DNA of 64,000 nt from CAVSRC01 sp963762605 (GTDB lineage Bacteria; Pseudomonadota; Alphaproteobacteria; Rhizobiales; Kaistiaceae), in NCBI GenBank assembly GCA_963762605.1, contig CAVXLJ010000030.1:4490-68489 (forward strand), written 5' to 3'. Position numbers and translations under genes: made by a program. The notes under the pieces are model-generated. The model did not search any database and was not told where the DNA came from. It saw only the letters and a list, made by a program, of their open reading frames with translations. This document shows, piece by piece, positions 25,369 through 33,703 of the stretch (its first letter is position 1; the number at the start of each line of letters is the position of its first letter).

Positions 25369-26906
25369 CGGAGCACGACGCGAACAGCTATGCGGCCAAC
25401 GTCGCCGCCGCAGCCGCAGCGATGGCGCGCTTCTCCGCGTCGGTCGTCCCTCACCTGATCGGCGGCAAGGCCGTGCCGTCGGCCTCGGGCGAAACCTTCA
25501 ATACGCTCGATCCCGCCACCAACCAACGGCAAGCGACGATAGCCGCTGGTGGCCCGGTTGAAGTTGACCTCGCCGCACGGGCGGCGGCTGCCGCATTCCC
25601 GGCGTGGAGAGCCACGACCGGCTCGCAGCGGCGGGTGATTCTCCACCAGATCGCCGACCGGATCACCGCGCGAGCCGGCGAGATCGCGCTCATAGAGAGC
25701 TCAGACACAGGGCAGCCGATTCGCTACATGGAGAAAGCCGCTCTGCGTGCCGCGGAGAACTTCCGCTTCTTTGCGGACCGGGCTCCCGCCGCCGCCGACG
25801 GCCTGTCGTTGCCCGCCACGCATCATCTCAACTATACGATCCGCCAGCCGATTGGCCCTGTCGGCATTATCACGCCATGGAATACTCCGTTCATGCTGTC
25901 GTCCTGGAAGATCGCGCCGGCACTTGCCGCTGGCTGTACGGTCGTCCACAAGCCGGCCGAGTGGAGCCCTCTATCTGCTGTCGTCCTCGGCGAGGTCATG
26001 GACGCGGTCATCACCGCAGCAGGGCTTCCACCGGGCGTGGTCAATGTCGTTCACGGCCTCGGCGAGACCGCCGGCAAGGCACTCACCGAGCACCGCGAAA
26101 TCAAGGCGATCGCCTTCATCGGCGAAAGCGCCACGGGCTCGCAGATCATGCGTCAGGGCGCCGCCACACTGAAACGGGTTCATTTTGAACTCGGCGGCAA
26201 GAACCCGGTGATCGTCTTTGCCGACGCCGACCTCGAACGCGCCATCGACGCCACGCTCTTCATGATCTACTCGCTGAACGGCGAGCGCTGCACGTCGTCT
26301 TCCCGGGTATTGGTGGAACGCTCGATCGTTGACGAATTCGGCGCCCGCCTTGCCGAGCGCATCCGCCGCATCCGCATCGGGCCGCCGCTCGATCCAAAGA
26401 CCGAAATCGGCCCGCTCATCCACCCCGAGCATGCCACCAAGGTGTTGGCATTCGTCGACACGGCGCGCGCGGAGGGCGCAACGATACTTGCCGGCGGCGG
26501 ACGTGCCATGGATGCCACAGGAAACTACGTCGAGCCGACTCTCTACGGCGCTGCCACCAGCACGATGACCATCGCTCAGGCCGAGATCTTCGGACCGCAC
26601 CTCGCCATGATCCCCTTCGACGACGAAGCCGACGCGCTGCGTATTGCCAACGACACGTCGTACGGTCTTGCCGGCTACATCTGGACCGGCGACGTTGGCC
26701 GCGCGCACCGCATGGCGCGCGACCTCGAGGCCGGCATGATCTGGGTGAATTCGGAGAACGTGCGCCACCTGCCGACGCCGTTCGGCGGCATGAAGCGCTC
26801 CGGCATTGGTCGCGATGGCGGCGACTATTCGTTCGATTTCTACATGGAGACCAAGAACGTGGCCATTGCCTATGACACCCATTCGATCCCGCACATCGGA
26901 ACCTGA
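25365..26906 (+). CDS. hpaE: 5-carboxymethyl-2-hydroxymuconate semialdehyde dehydrogenase
   Basis: NAD-dependent aldehyde dehydrogenase of 513 residues that oxidises the ring-cleavage product. The catalytic Glu is in HFELGGKNP (about residue 275), and the Cys nucleophile in NGERCTSSSR (about 309); this NGERC-type motif is characteristic of HpaE. The NAD-binding Asn is in TPWNTPFM. A GTG start overlaps the isomerase stop. The N-terminal 25 residues are alanine-rich and somewhat longer than usual. With hpaF and hpaD on either side the assignment is firm. Confidence 0.92.
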   Translation: MTEHDANSYAANVAAAAAAMARFSASVVPHLIGGKAVPSASGETFNTLDPATNQRQATIAAGGPVEVDLAARAAAAAFPAWRATTGSQRRVILHQIADRITARAGEIALIESSDTGQPIRYMEKAALRAAENFRFFADRAPAAADGLSLPATHHLNYTIRQPIGPVGIITPWNTPFMLSSWKIAPALAAGCTVVHKPAEWSPLSAVVLGEVMDAVITAAGLPPGVVNVVHGLGETAGKALTEHREIKAIAFIGESATGSQIMRQGAATLKRVHFELGGKNPVIVFADADLERAIDATLFMIYSLNGERCTSSSRVLVERSIVDEFGARLAERIRRIRIGPPLDPKTEIGPLIHPEHATKVLAFVDTARAEGATILAGGGRAMDATGNYVEPTLYGAATSTMTIAQAEIFGPHLAMIPFDDEADALRIANDTSYGLAGYIWTGDVGRAHRMARDLEAGMIWVNSENVRHLPTPFGGMKRSGIGRDGGDYSFDFYMETKNVAIAYDTHSIPHIGT

Positions 26907-26908
26907 CG

Positions 26909-27889
26909 ATGGAGCTGCCGTCTCCCGTTCTCCACCCGCCGTTCAACGTCGTACGCCTCAGCCACGCCGTCTACGCGGTACCGGATCTGGATCGCGCTCG
27001 GGCGTTCTACGTCGATCTTCTCGGTCTCCAGGTCACCGGCGAGCTGGATGGCGCGCTCTATCTCCGCGCGATGGAGGAGCGCAGCCACCACAGCCTCGTG
27101 CTGAAGCAGGCGGCGGAGCCGCGGGTCGAGGTCCTGAGCTTCCGCCTCTTCGACGATGCCGATCTCGACAAGGCGGCCGAATTCTTCGCAAAGCGCGATC
27201 TGCCGGTCGCGTGGACCGACGTTCCCTTTCAGGGGCGTACGCTCCGCACGGCGGACCCGCAGGGCATTCCGCTCGAATTCCACCACCGCATGGATCGCCT
27301 GCCGCCGATCCATCAGAAGTATCAGCTCTACCGCGGCGCCAAGGCGCTCCGTATCGACCATTGCAACTGCTTCAGCGACGACGTCGACGCTTCGGTCGCG
27401 TTCTACAACGCGATCGGGTTTCGCCTGACCGAATACACGGCCACCGAAGAGACCGGCGAACTATGGGCGGCCTGGATGCACCGCAAGGGCGGCGTCCATG
27501 ACATCGCCTTCACCAACGGCACCGGCCCACGCCTCCATCACATAGCGTACTGGGTCGCCTCGCCGCTCAACATCATCGATTTTCTCGATCTGATGGCGAC
27601 CACCGGTTACGTCGATCACATCGAGCGCGGGCCGGGGCGCCACGGCATCGCAAACGCGTTCTTCCTCTACATACGCGATCCGGACGGCAACCGCCTCGAA
27701 CTCTATTGCTCCGACTACCAGACGGTCGATCCGGACCACGAGCCAATCGGCTGGAAGCTGCACGATCCCCAGCGCCAGACGCTGTGGGGGGCGCCGGCGC
27801 CGCATTCGTGGTTCGCGGAGGGCAGCCTCTTTGCTGGCGTGGAACCACGCCTGCCGAAGCTTGATGCGACGCCGATCATCGCGCCTTAG
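26909..27889 (+). CDS. hpaD: 3,4-dihydroxyphenylacetate 2,3-dioxygenase-like extradiol dioxygenase (VOC fold)
   Basis: Opens the catechol ring next to the hydroxyls using Fe(II) or Mn(II). The 326 residues have two VOC modules. The metal ligands of the MndD/HPCD class are visible: His151 (RIDHCNCF), His210 or 211 (RLHHIAYW) and Glu264 (RLELYCSDY). The C-terminal ~45 residues, with GWKLHDPQRQTLWG, match the lid of that class. This type is unrelated to the LigB-type HpaD of enterobacteria. It starts three bases after hpaE and ends the operon. Confidence 0.93.
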   Translation: MELPSPVLHPPFNVVRLSHAVYAVPDLDRARAFYVDLLGLQVTGELDGALYLRAMEERSHHSLVLKQAAEPRVEVLSFRLFDDADLDKAAEFFAKRDLPVAWTDVPFQGRTLRTADPQGIPLEFHHRMDRLPPIHQKYQLYRGAKALRIDHCNCFSDDVDASVAFYNAIGFRLTEYTATEETGELWAAWMHRKGGVHDIAFTNGTGPRLHHIAYWVASPLNIIDFLDLMATTGYVDHIERGPGRHGIANAFFLYIRDPDGNRLELYCSDYQTVDPDHEPIGWKLHDPQRQTLWGAPAPHSWFAEGSLFAGVEPRLPKLDATPIIAP

Positions 27890-28435
27890 CTGGCCGGGCG
27901 CGGCAGCCGCGTCTTGGCTCAAGCGCGAAAGGGTCGCTGGTCCCTGATAGCGGCGTCGAGGACGGCACGGAAGCTTTCAAGCGACGGCCAGCGTGCCACA
28001 GGATCGGTATCCTTGTGGCTATGGGCTCGCCAGCGCCGCCGGCGCCGCCTTCGGTCCGCTGCGAGATCGCCCGCCGCTTCTTCTCGGCCCGCGCCGCGCA
28101 GAGATGCAGCATGAACGGATCGGCATCCCGGTCCAGCTTGGCAACGATAAGCGGCCTGGCACCGGCTTGGCGGATGGCGCCTCGTCGCTGGCCACATCCG
28201 TCCGAAGGTTCCCAAGCTCGCCGGGATGATGGGTGAAGCCGTGGCCAGCGCGCCTGCTGCATGACACTGGAATCCATCGCTCCTGTCAGCGATGATCCTC
28301 GCGTCGGCATTCCGGCACTCGCCGGCTGACGCCCGGCCAATGCCGGCGATCGATGACCGCCATGCCGTCGTCTACGCCACGTGCCGGAAATCGACCCATC
28401 GCGAACAGGCGAGCTGAGCCGGAGGCACGAAAACG
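27890..28435. other. 546-base stretch without an intact gene
   Basis: After hpaD there is no credible complete gene until the hydrolase at 28436. The only content I can name is a decayed stretch on the minus strand resembling a site-specific recombinase (see the separate entry). The remaining open frames are short, arginine-rich and look like shadows. Confidence 0.5.
28040..28165 (-). pseudogene. Possible serine recombinase (resolvase) fragment
   Basis: On the minus strand one frame reads ARPLIVAKLDRDADP and, soon after, AEKKRRAISQRTEGG. These resemble the catalytic-domain segment (LIVAKLDRLARN) and the ERRAISQRTKAAL segment of invertase/resolvase proteins, which are normally some 40 residues further apart. 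Between them lies only about 13 residues, so this would be an internally deleted, frameshifted relic. It is short, and a chance match cannot be excluded. Confidence 0.4.
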
Positions 28436-29428
28436 ATGATGACGAGATTGAGAGTTTTTGCCGCCGTCACAGGCGCGGCAGCGTTCTGGCTGGCGGCGAT
28501 CGGTTGCCCCGCCACGGCCGAACCGCAACCACCGGATTACGCCCTCACGCAGGATTGGGCCAGCCTGCCCACGTCGCCGGACAAGAAGGTGGACGTGTTC
28601 TGGGTTTACCCGACCGTCTACAATGGCGAAGCGATCAACGCCGCGCTCGATGATCCGCAGATGCGCCAAGGCGCCGCGAACAGCCTGCTTTCCCAGGCCA
28701 GCGTGTTTGCCGGCAGCGCCAACGTCTTCGCGCCGCTATACCGGCAGGCCAACATCTCGGTCCTGTCGATGGACGCCGCGACGCGGAAGCGGTACCTCGG
28801 CGTGGGGCTTTCCGATGTGAAGGCGGCCTTCGCCTATTATCTGAGCCACTTCAATCACGGCCGTCCCTTCATCCTCGCCGGGCACAGCCAGGGCGCCGAC
28901 CTGCTGACCGATTTCGTCCGCCAGGAACTGAACAAGCGCGCGCTGCGCGAGAACATGGTCGCGGCCTATCTGATCGGGTGGTCGATCACGCAGGACGATT
29001 TGAAGCACTATCCATTCCTGCAGATCTGCCGCGCCGCCGACGAGATCGGCTGTATCGTCACCTATAACAGCGTCGCCGCGGGCTATCAGAAGAAGGCGCC
29101 CACCATTCTGCCCGGCGCGATCTCGGTCAACCCGCTGTCGTGGCGCACCGACGACGAATTGGTACCCGCCACGAAGAATCTCGGCTCCGTCTTCTTCGAT
29201 CAAGACGGCAAGCGACAAAGCTTCGCGCATTTCGCCTCGGCGCAAAACGTGGATGGTGGACTGGTGGTGACGCCTGCTTCCCCGGCGCCGCTCACGCGCA
29301 TGCCCTTCGGGCCCGGCATCTATCATTCATACGACTACGGCTTGTTCTACGAGAACCTGAAGGCCAATGTTGCCCAGCGCATCAAGGCGTTCGAGGTCGA
29401 AAGAAATAGCCAGCGTGGTCCGGATTGA
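28436..29428 (+). CDS. Exported DUF3089 alpha/beta hydrolase
   Basis: 330-residue secreted or membrane-anchored hydrolase-like protein. A signal sequence (LRVFAAVTGAAAFWLAAIGC) ends in a possible lipobox with Cys, so it may be a lipoprotein. The nucleophile elbow is GHSQG at about residues 149-153 (FILAGHSQGADLLTDFV), as in DUF3089 proteins, which look like esterases. Late Asp and His candidates are in NVDGG and YHSYDYG. It stands alone and converges with the E1 gene at 29473. The substrate is unknown. Confidence 0.85.
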   Translation: MMTRLRVFAAVTGAAAFWLAAIGCPATAEPQPPDYALTQDWASLPTSPDKKVDVFWVYPTVYNGEAINAALDDPQMRQGAANSLLSQASVFAGSANVFAPLYRQANISVLSMDAATRKRYLGVGLSDVKAAFAYYLSHFNHGRPFILAGHSQGADLLTDFVRQELNKRALRENMVAAYLIGWSITQDDLKHYPFLQICRAADEIGCIVTYNSVAAGYQKKAPTILPGAISVNPLSWRTDDELVPATKNLGSVFFDQDGKRQSFAHFASAQNVDGGLVVTPASPAPLTRMPFGPGIYHSYDYGLFYENLKANVAQRIKAFEVERNSQRGPD

Positions 29429-29472
29429 AGGAAACGAAATCCGGAGTCGGCCTCCGGCTCCCGAGCTGGATC

Positions 29473-31473
29473 TCACGAAGCCGTTTCGCGTGCCGCGTCG
29501 GCGATGCTTTGGATGCTGGGCAGCAGGGCCGCCTGCAGGACGGGGCTCGCTGGGATGCGGACGTCGGGCGTCGTGAGGCGACGGATGGTGAGCGGGACGT
29601 CGGCGCGTTCGTGCAGCCGCATGGCGATTTCCGCGCCGAAGCCGCCAGTCCGGACCGCTTCATGGACAATGAGGATTCGGCCGCCAGTCTCAGCGGCCAG
29701 CTCTACTAGAGCGGATTCGTCGATCGGATTGAGCCAACGCAGGTTGAGCACCGCAGCCTCGACGCCCTTCCTGTGGAGTTGATCGGCGGCGGCCAGCACG
29801 CGCGGCAGCATCGTACCCCATGCGATGATGCCGACATCGCCGCCTTTCCGCATCAGCTTGGCGCGCCCTACCGGTTCGGCGCCGTCGGTCACGCGCACCT
29901 GGCCCTTCTCGGGATAAAGCCCGCGCGCCTCGATCACGATGCACGGGTCGGGATCGGCCGCCGCCGCGCGGATCAGCGCATAGGCGTCGTCCGGCGTGCC
30001 GGCGACGGCGACCTTGAGGCCGGGAATGTGGGCGAGCAGAGCTTCCAGCGTCTGTGAGTGTTGCGCACAGGCGCCGGGCGTCGCCCCCTGCTGCGTGCGC
30101 ACGACCATCGGCACACCGGAGCGGCCGCCGCTTACATAGCGGACGTTGGAGGCCTGGTTCACGAGCTGGTCAAAGGCGACCATCATGAAATCGAGCCACA
30201 TGATCTCAACGATCGGCTTCATGCCGCTGAGCGCGGCGCCGACGGCCGATCCCAGAATGGCGTTCTCGGAGATCGGCGTGTCGAACACGCGATCCGCGCC
30301 GAAATCCCGCTGCAGATAACGGCTCGCGCCGAAGACGCCGCCCGGCTTGCCGACGTCTTCGCCGTAGACCAGAGTGTTTGGGTCGCTCGTGAGTTCGGCC
30401 CGCAGCGCCTCGTTCACGGCCTCGATGAAGGTCATCTCTCGCGTTTCGAGCACTTTCGGCTCGCGAGGGACCACTGTCGCGGTCACATGCTCCCGCGCCG
30501 TCTCGGGCTTGGGGTCGGGTGATGCCATCACCTCCTCGGTCATGGCTTCGACGCGCGCCGTCTGCTCGGCGATGACCGCATCGGCCTCGCTGCGGCTCAT
30601 GATCTGGGACTGCACAAGACGGTTGGCTAGCCGGATTAGCGGATCGCTATCCGTGGCCGATTGTTTGTCCACCTTGGGACGGTAGTGCTCGATGTCGCTG
30701 TGGTAGTGGCCCCACAGCCGGGGCACGCGGCATTCGAGCAGGACCGGACCATCGCCGGCGCGCATTTTGTCGGCCGCGGCCGCAACGCTGTCGCGCACCG
30801 CAAACGGGTCGGTACCGTCAATTGTGGCGGCTGGAATGCCATAACCGCCGGCTCGGCGGGCCAGCCGGTCGACCATGAACATGTCGCTGGTGGCCGTCAT
30901 TTCCGACCAGCCATTGTTCTCGACCACGAACAGCACGGGCAGGGCCTTGGCAGCGGCAAATGCCAAAGCCTCGTGGACGGAGCCCTGGTTCATCGCGCCG
31001 TCGCCGACGCTGACCACCACGATGCCACGGTTGCCCTTGGCCAGATTGGCCAGTGCCACGCCGCAGGCGGCGGTGGTCCCCGCTCCGACGATCGAGTTCT
31101 CACCGATGAAGCGGGTATTTGGCGCCATGATGTAAGCCGAGCCCGCCCGGCCGCCATTGATGCCGATCGCTTTCTGGCAGATCTCACCCATTACCGCGCG
31201 CGGCTCGAGCCCGGCGGCAAGCGCCCAGCCATGACCGCGATAGGTCGCGATGATCTGATCGCCGTCGCGAAGCGACGCGGCGGTTGCGAGCGGAACGACC
31301 TCCTGGCCGGCGCAGAAGTGCATCGAGCCGGCGACGCGCGGCGGCTTGGTCTGGGTCAGCGACCACGCCTTGGTCTCGAAGGCGCGCACGAAGGCGACGC
31401 GCTCCAGCATGTCTCGCGCGAATGCGCCCTGCGCCCCGTCGATCACGGCGTCGGCCTTCTCTTCCGCCATCAT
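29473..31473 (-). CDS. Fused thiamine-diphosphate 2-oxoacid dehydrogenase E1 (alpha-beta fusion)
   Basis: Single protein of about 666 residues that carries both E1 subunits. The alpha part (about 1-320) has the ThDP motif SVGDGAMNQG followed by VVENNGW (GDG...NN). The beta part (about 345-666) has TFIEAVNEALRAEL, GEDVGKPGGVFGASRYL and ERADVPLTIRRLTTPDVRIP. It would decarboxylate a 2-oxo acid and pass the acyl group to a lipoyl E2. No E2 or E3 gene is adjacent. ATG 31473 follows GGGGAGCGA; the upstream ATG at 31524 is less likely. It is divergent from the lyase/GntR operon and shares its promoter region. Confidence 0.9.
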   Translation of the reverse strand: MMAEEKADAVIDGAQGAFARDMLERVAFVRAFETKAWSLTQTKPPRVAGSMHFCAGQEVVPLATAASLRDGDQIIATYRGHGWALAAGLEPRAVMGEICQKAIGINGGRAGSAYIMAPNTRFIGENSIVGAGTTAACGVALANLAKGNRGIVVVSVGDGAMNQGSVHEALAFAAAKALPVLFVVENNGWSEMTATSDMFMVDRLARRAGGYGIPAATIDGTDPFAVRDSVAAAADKMRAGDGPVLLECRVPRLWGHYHSDIEHYRPKVDKQSATDSDPLIRLANRLVQSQIMSRSEADAVIAEQTARVEAMTEEVMASPDPKPETAREHVTATVVPREPKVLETREMTFIEAVNEALRAELTSDPNTLVYGEDVGKPGGVFGASRYLQRDFGADRVFDTPISENAILGSAVGAALSGMKPIVEIMWLDFMMVAFDQLVNQASNVRYVSGGRSGVPMVVRTQQGATPGACAQHSQTLEALLAHIPGLKVAVAGTPDDAYALIRAAAADPDPCIVIEARGLYPEKGQVRVTDGAEPVGRAKLMRKGGDVGIIAWGTMLPRVLAAADQLHRKGVEAAVLNLRWLNPIDESALVELAAETGGRILIVHEAVRTGGFGAEIAMRLHERADVPLTIRRLTTPDVRIPASPVLQAALLPSIQSIADAARETAS

Positions 31474-31533
31474 TCGCTCCCCGGATGGGCTGCCGCGCCA
31501 TGGAGCGCATCGCCTGATCGTCAAAAGATTATG

Positions 31534-31543
31534 AATTATAATT
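31534..31543. promoter_or_regulatory. AT-rich palindrome in divergent promoter region, candidate GntR operator
   Basis: AATTATAATT is a perfect 10-bp palindrome in a markedly AT-rich patch within GC-rich DNA. It is 61 bases from the E1 start (31473, minus) and 61 bases from the lyase start (31604, plus). The FCD-type GntR regulator at 32977 is the natural candidate to bind it. It could also simply be promoter -10 sequence. Confidence 0.4.
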
Positions 31544-31603
31544 TATCTTGTAAAGCGCGTCCGGCGCCGGTATGGATGGCAGGCAAGGGGGGTCCGTAGT
31601 TCC

Positions 31604-32980
31604 ATGCCATCGCACGCCATCGACTCGCGCTTTCGCCGGGATCTCTACGGCACTGAGGCGATGCGCCGAATCTGGAGCGACGAGGAGCTGTTGCAGAGCT
31701 GGCTTGACTATGAGGCGGCGCTGGCGCGTGCCGAGGCGCGGGTCGGTCTCGTGCCCCAGGAAGCCGCTGCGGAGATCACCCGCAAGGCCAAAGCGGGTCT
31801 CTTCGACGTGGATGCCATAAAGGTCGGCATCGACAAGACCGTGCACCCGCTGGTCTCCGTCGTCTGGCAGCTGTCATCGCTCTGCGACGGCGACGCCGGC
31901 GGCTACGTCCACTGGGGCGCCACCACGCAGGACGTGACGGATACCGGGCTGATCCTGCAACTCCGCAACGCGCTCACCGAGATCGAGGCCTCGCACGACA
32001 GGCTCATGCGCATCCTCGCCGATCTCGCCGCGACCTACCGGCTGACGCCGATGGTCGGGCGCACGCATGGTCAGCAGGCGCTCCCGATGACCTTCGGCTT
32101 CAAGGTCGCGATCTGGCTGGCGGAATGTCTTCGTCACGCCGAACGGCTCGCTGCCTGCAAGCCGCGCCTGCTGGTGGGCGAGTTCGGCGGCGCCGTCGGC
32201 ACGCTCGCCGGCATCGCCGATGAGGGGATCGCGGTACGCAGTGCGCTGATGGCCGAGCTCGGACTTGGCGAGCCGTTGATCGCCTGGCACTCGAGTCGCG
32301 ACCGTCTGGCGGAATTCTCCTGCATTGCCGCCTCGATTACCGCGACCACCGGAAAGATCGCGCACGAAATCATCATCCTGCAGATGAACGAGATCGGCGA
32401 GGTCGAAGAACGCTGGGAGGAGGGCAAGGTCGGTTCCAGCACGATGCCACAGAAGCGCAACCCCATGCTGTGCGAGACGGTACTCGCCTTGGCGCGCCTT
32501 ACCCGGCAGCACGCCTCGCTTTCGATCGATGCGATGCAGCACGATTTCGAACGCGACTGGTCGAGCGTGCAGATGGAATGGGAGTTCGTCCCCGAACTCT
32601 GCACCATGACGCATTGTGCGCTGGAGACGACCAACCGCGTGCTCTCGATGCTCGCGGTGCACTCGGATCGGATGCTGCAGAACCTCCAGATTTCAGGCGG
32701 TCAATTGGTCGCCGAACGCGTGATGTTCGCGCTGGCCAAGCGCACCGGCCGGCAGAAGGCGCACGACATCGTTCACGAGATCTCGATGCGCGCGACAAAT
32801 GAGGGCGTGCCGTTCGGTGAGGCATTGAAGACACATCCGGCGGTCTCGGCACAGCTCAGCCCGGAGGTGATCGAGATGCTGCTCGACCCTACGACCTATG
32901 TGGGCCTCTCCGCCGAGTTCGTCGATCGGGTCCTTGCCGCGATGCCCAAATCGACCAAACCCGGGGAGCGGTCTTCATGA
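31604..32980 (+). CDS. Fumarase/aspartase-superfamily lyase, PcaB/PurB-like
   Basis: Lyase or cycloisomerase of 458 residues. The superfamily signature GSSTMPQKRNP is present at about residues 278-288, with the catalytic Ser loop. Earlier conserved segments are VHWGATTQDVTDT and MVGRTHGQQALP. The family covers 3-carboxymuconate cycloisomerase, adenylosuccinate lyase and other C-N or C-O lyases. It leads an operon with a GntR regulator and a sugar transporter, so it is not housekeeping PurB. The substrate is unknown; a sugar-amine or succinyl adduct is conceivable. Confidence 0.88.
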   Translation: MPSHAIDSRFRRDLYGTEAMRRIWSDEELLQSWLDYEAALARAEARVGLVPQEAAAEITRKAKAGLFDVDAIKVGIDKTVHPLVSVVWQLSSLCDGDAGGYVHWGATTQDVTDTGLILQLRNALTEIEASHDRLMRILADLAATYRLTPMVGRTHGQQALPMTFGFKVAIWLAECLRHAERLAACKPRLLVGEFGGAVGTLAGIADEGIAVRSALMAELGLGEPLIAWHSSRDRLAEFSCIAASITATTGKIAHEIIILQMNEIGEVEERWEEGKVGSSTMPQKRNPMLCETVLALARLTRQHASLSIDAMQHDFERDWSSVQMEWEFVPELCTMTHCALETTNRVLSMLAVHSDRMLQNLQISGGQLVAERVMFALAKRTGRQKAHDIVHEISMRATNEGVPFGEALKTHPAVSAQLSPEVIEMLLDPTTYVGLSAEFVDRVLAAMPKSTKPGERSS

Positions 32981-33666
32981 GTAGTGTCACGACGATACCC
33001 AGGCGCAGGGTCGGCACGGTCGGCGATCAGGTGCTCGACCATATCCGGCAGGAAATCCTGTCGGGCCGACTGGTGGCTGGAACGCGCATTGACCAGCACG
33101 CTATCGCCGAAGATCTGGGCGTCAGCCTCATTCCGGTACGCGAGAGCCTGAGGCAGCTCGAAGCGGAGGGCCTGATCGAGAAGCGGCCCTACCGGGGGGC
33201 TTTTGTCGTCGAGCTGTCGATGACAGAGCTCATGAACATCTATGTCACGCGCGAGGTGCTTGAGGAGCTGGCGACGCGGCTCGCTGTCGCGCGCATGACA
33301 GCGGAGACACTTGACAGCCTCGAGAAGCTGATTGCCGAGATGGACGGCGCCACCGCCGCGGGCGATCGCGACGCCCTGTTCGATCTCAACGCCAGCTTCC
33401 ATTTCACGCTCTACACGGCCAGCCAGAACGCGATCCTCTGCCAGCTCATCGAAAGCCTGTGGGATCGTTCGACGGTCTATCGCCGCCGGTTCACTTTCAT
33501 GCCGGGGCGGGCAGTGCAGGCGCTTGCCGAACACCATGAGATCTTTGCGGCCTGCCAGCGCGGCGATGTCGCCGCGGCCTGTGCCGCGGTCCGCGCCAAC
33601 GTCGCGCAGACCACGAGAGCCATTTCCGAAGAGTGGCGCCGAGTCTCGGCGGACTCCGCGGAATGA
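32977..33666 (+). CDS. GntR-family (FadR/FCD subfamily) transcriptional regulator
   Basis: Ligand-responsive regulator of 229 residues. The N-terminal winged helix-turn-helix includes RIDQHAIAEDLGVSLIPVRESLRQLEAEGLI (about residues 36-66). The C-terminal FCD domain is all-helical, with likely metal-binding residues in DLNASFHFTLY and LAEHHEIFAAC. Its ATG overlaps the lyase stop (ATGA). It is expected to control the lyase-transporter operon, perhaps via the AT-rich palindrome near 31538. Confidence 0.93.
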   Translation: MSSVTTIPRRRVGTVGDQVLDHIRQEILSGRLVAGTRIDQHAIAEDLGVSLIPVRESLRQLEAEGLIEKRPYRGAFVVELSMTELMNIYVTREVLEELATRLAVARMTAETLDSLEKLIAEMDGATAAGDRDALFDLNASFHFTLYTASQNAILCQLIESLWDRSTVYRRRFTFMPGRAVQALAEHHEIFAACQRGDVAAACAAVRANVAQTTRAISEEWRRVSADSAE

Positions 33667-33703
33667 CCGGGCCTCGGCCCGACACGCGCACCAGGGAGGA
33701 AGC

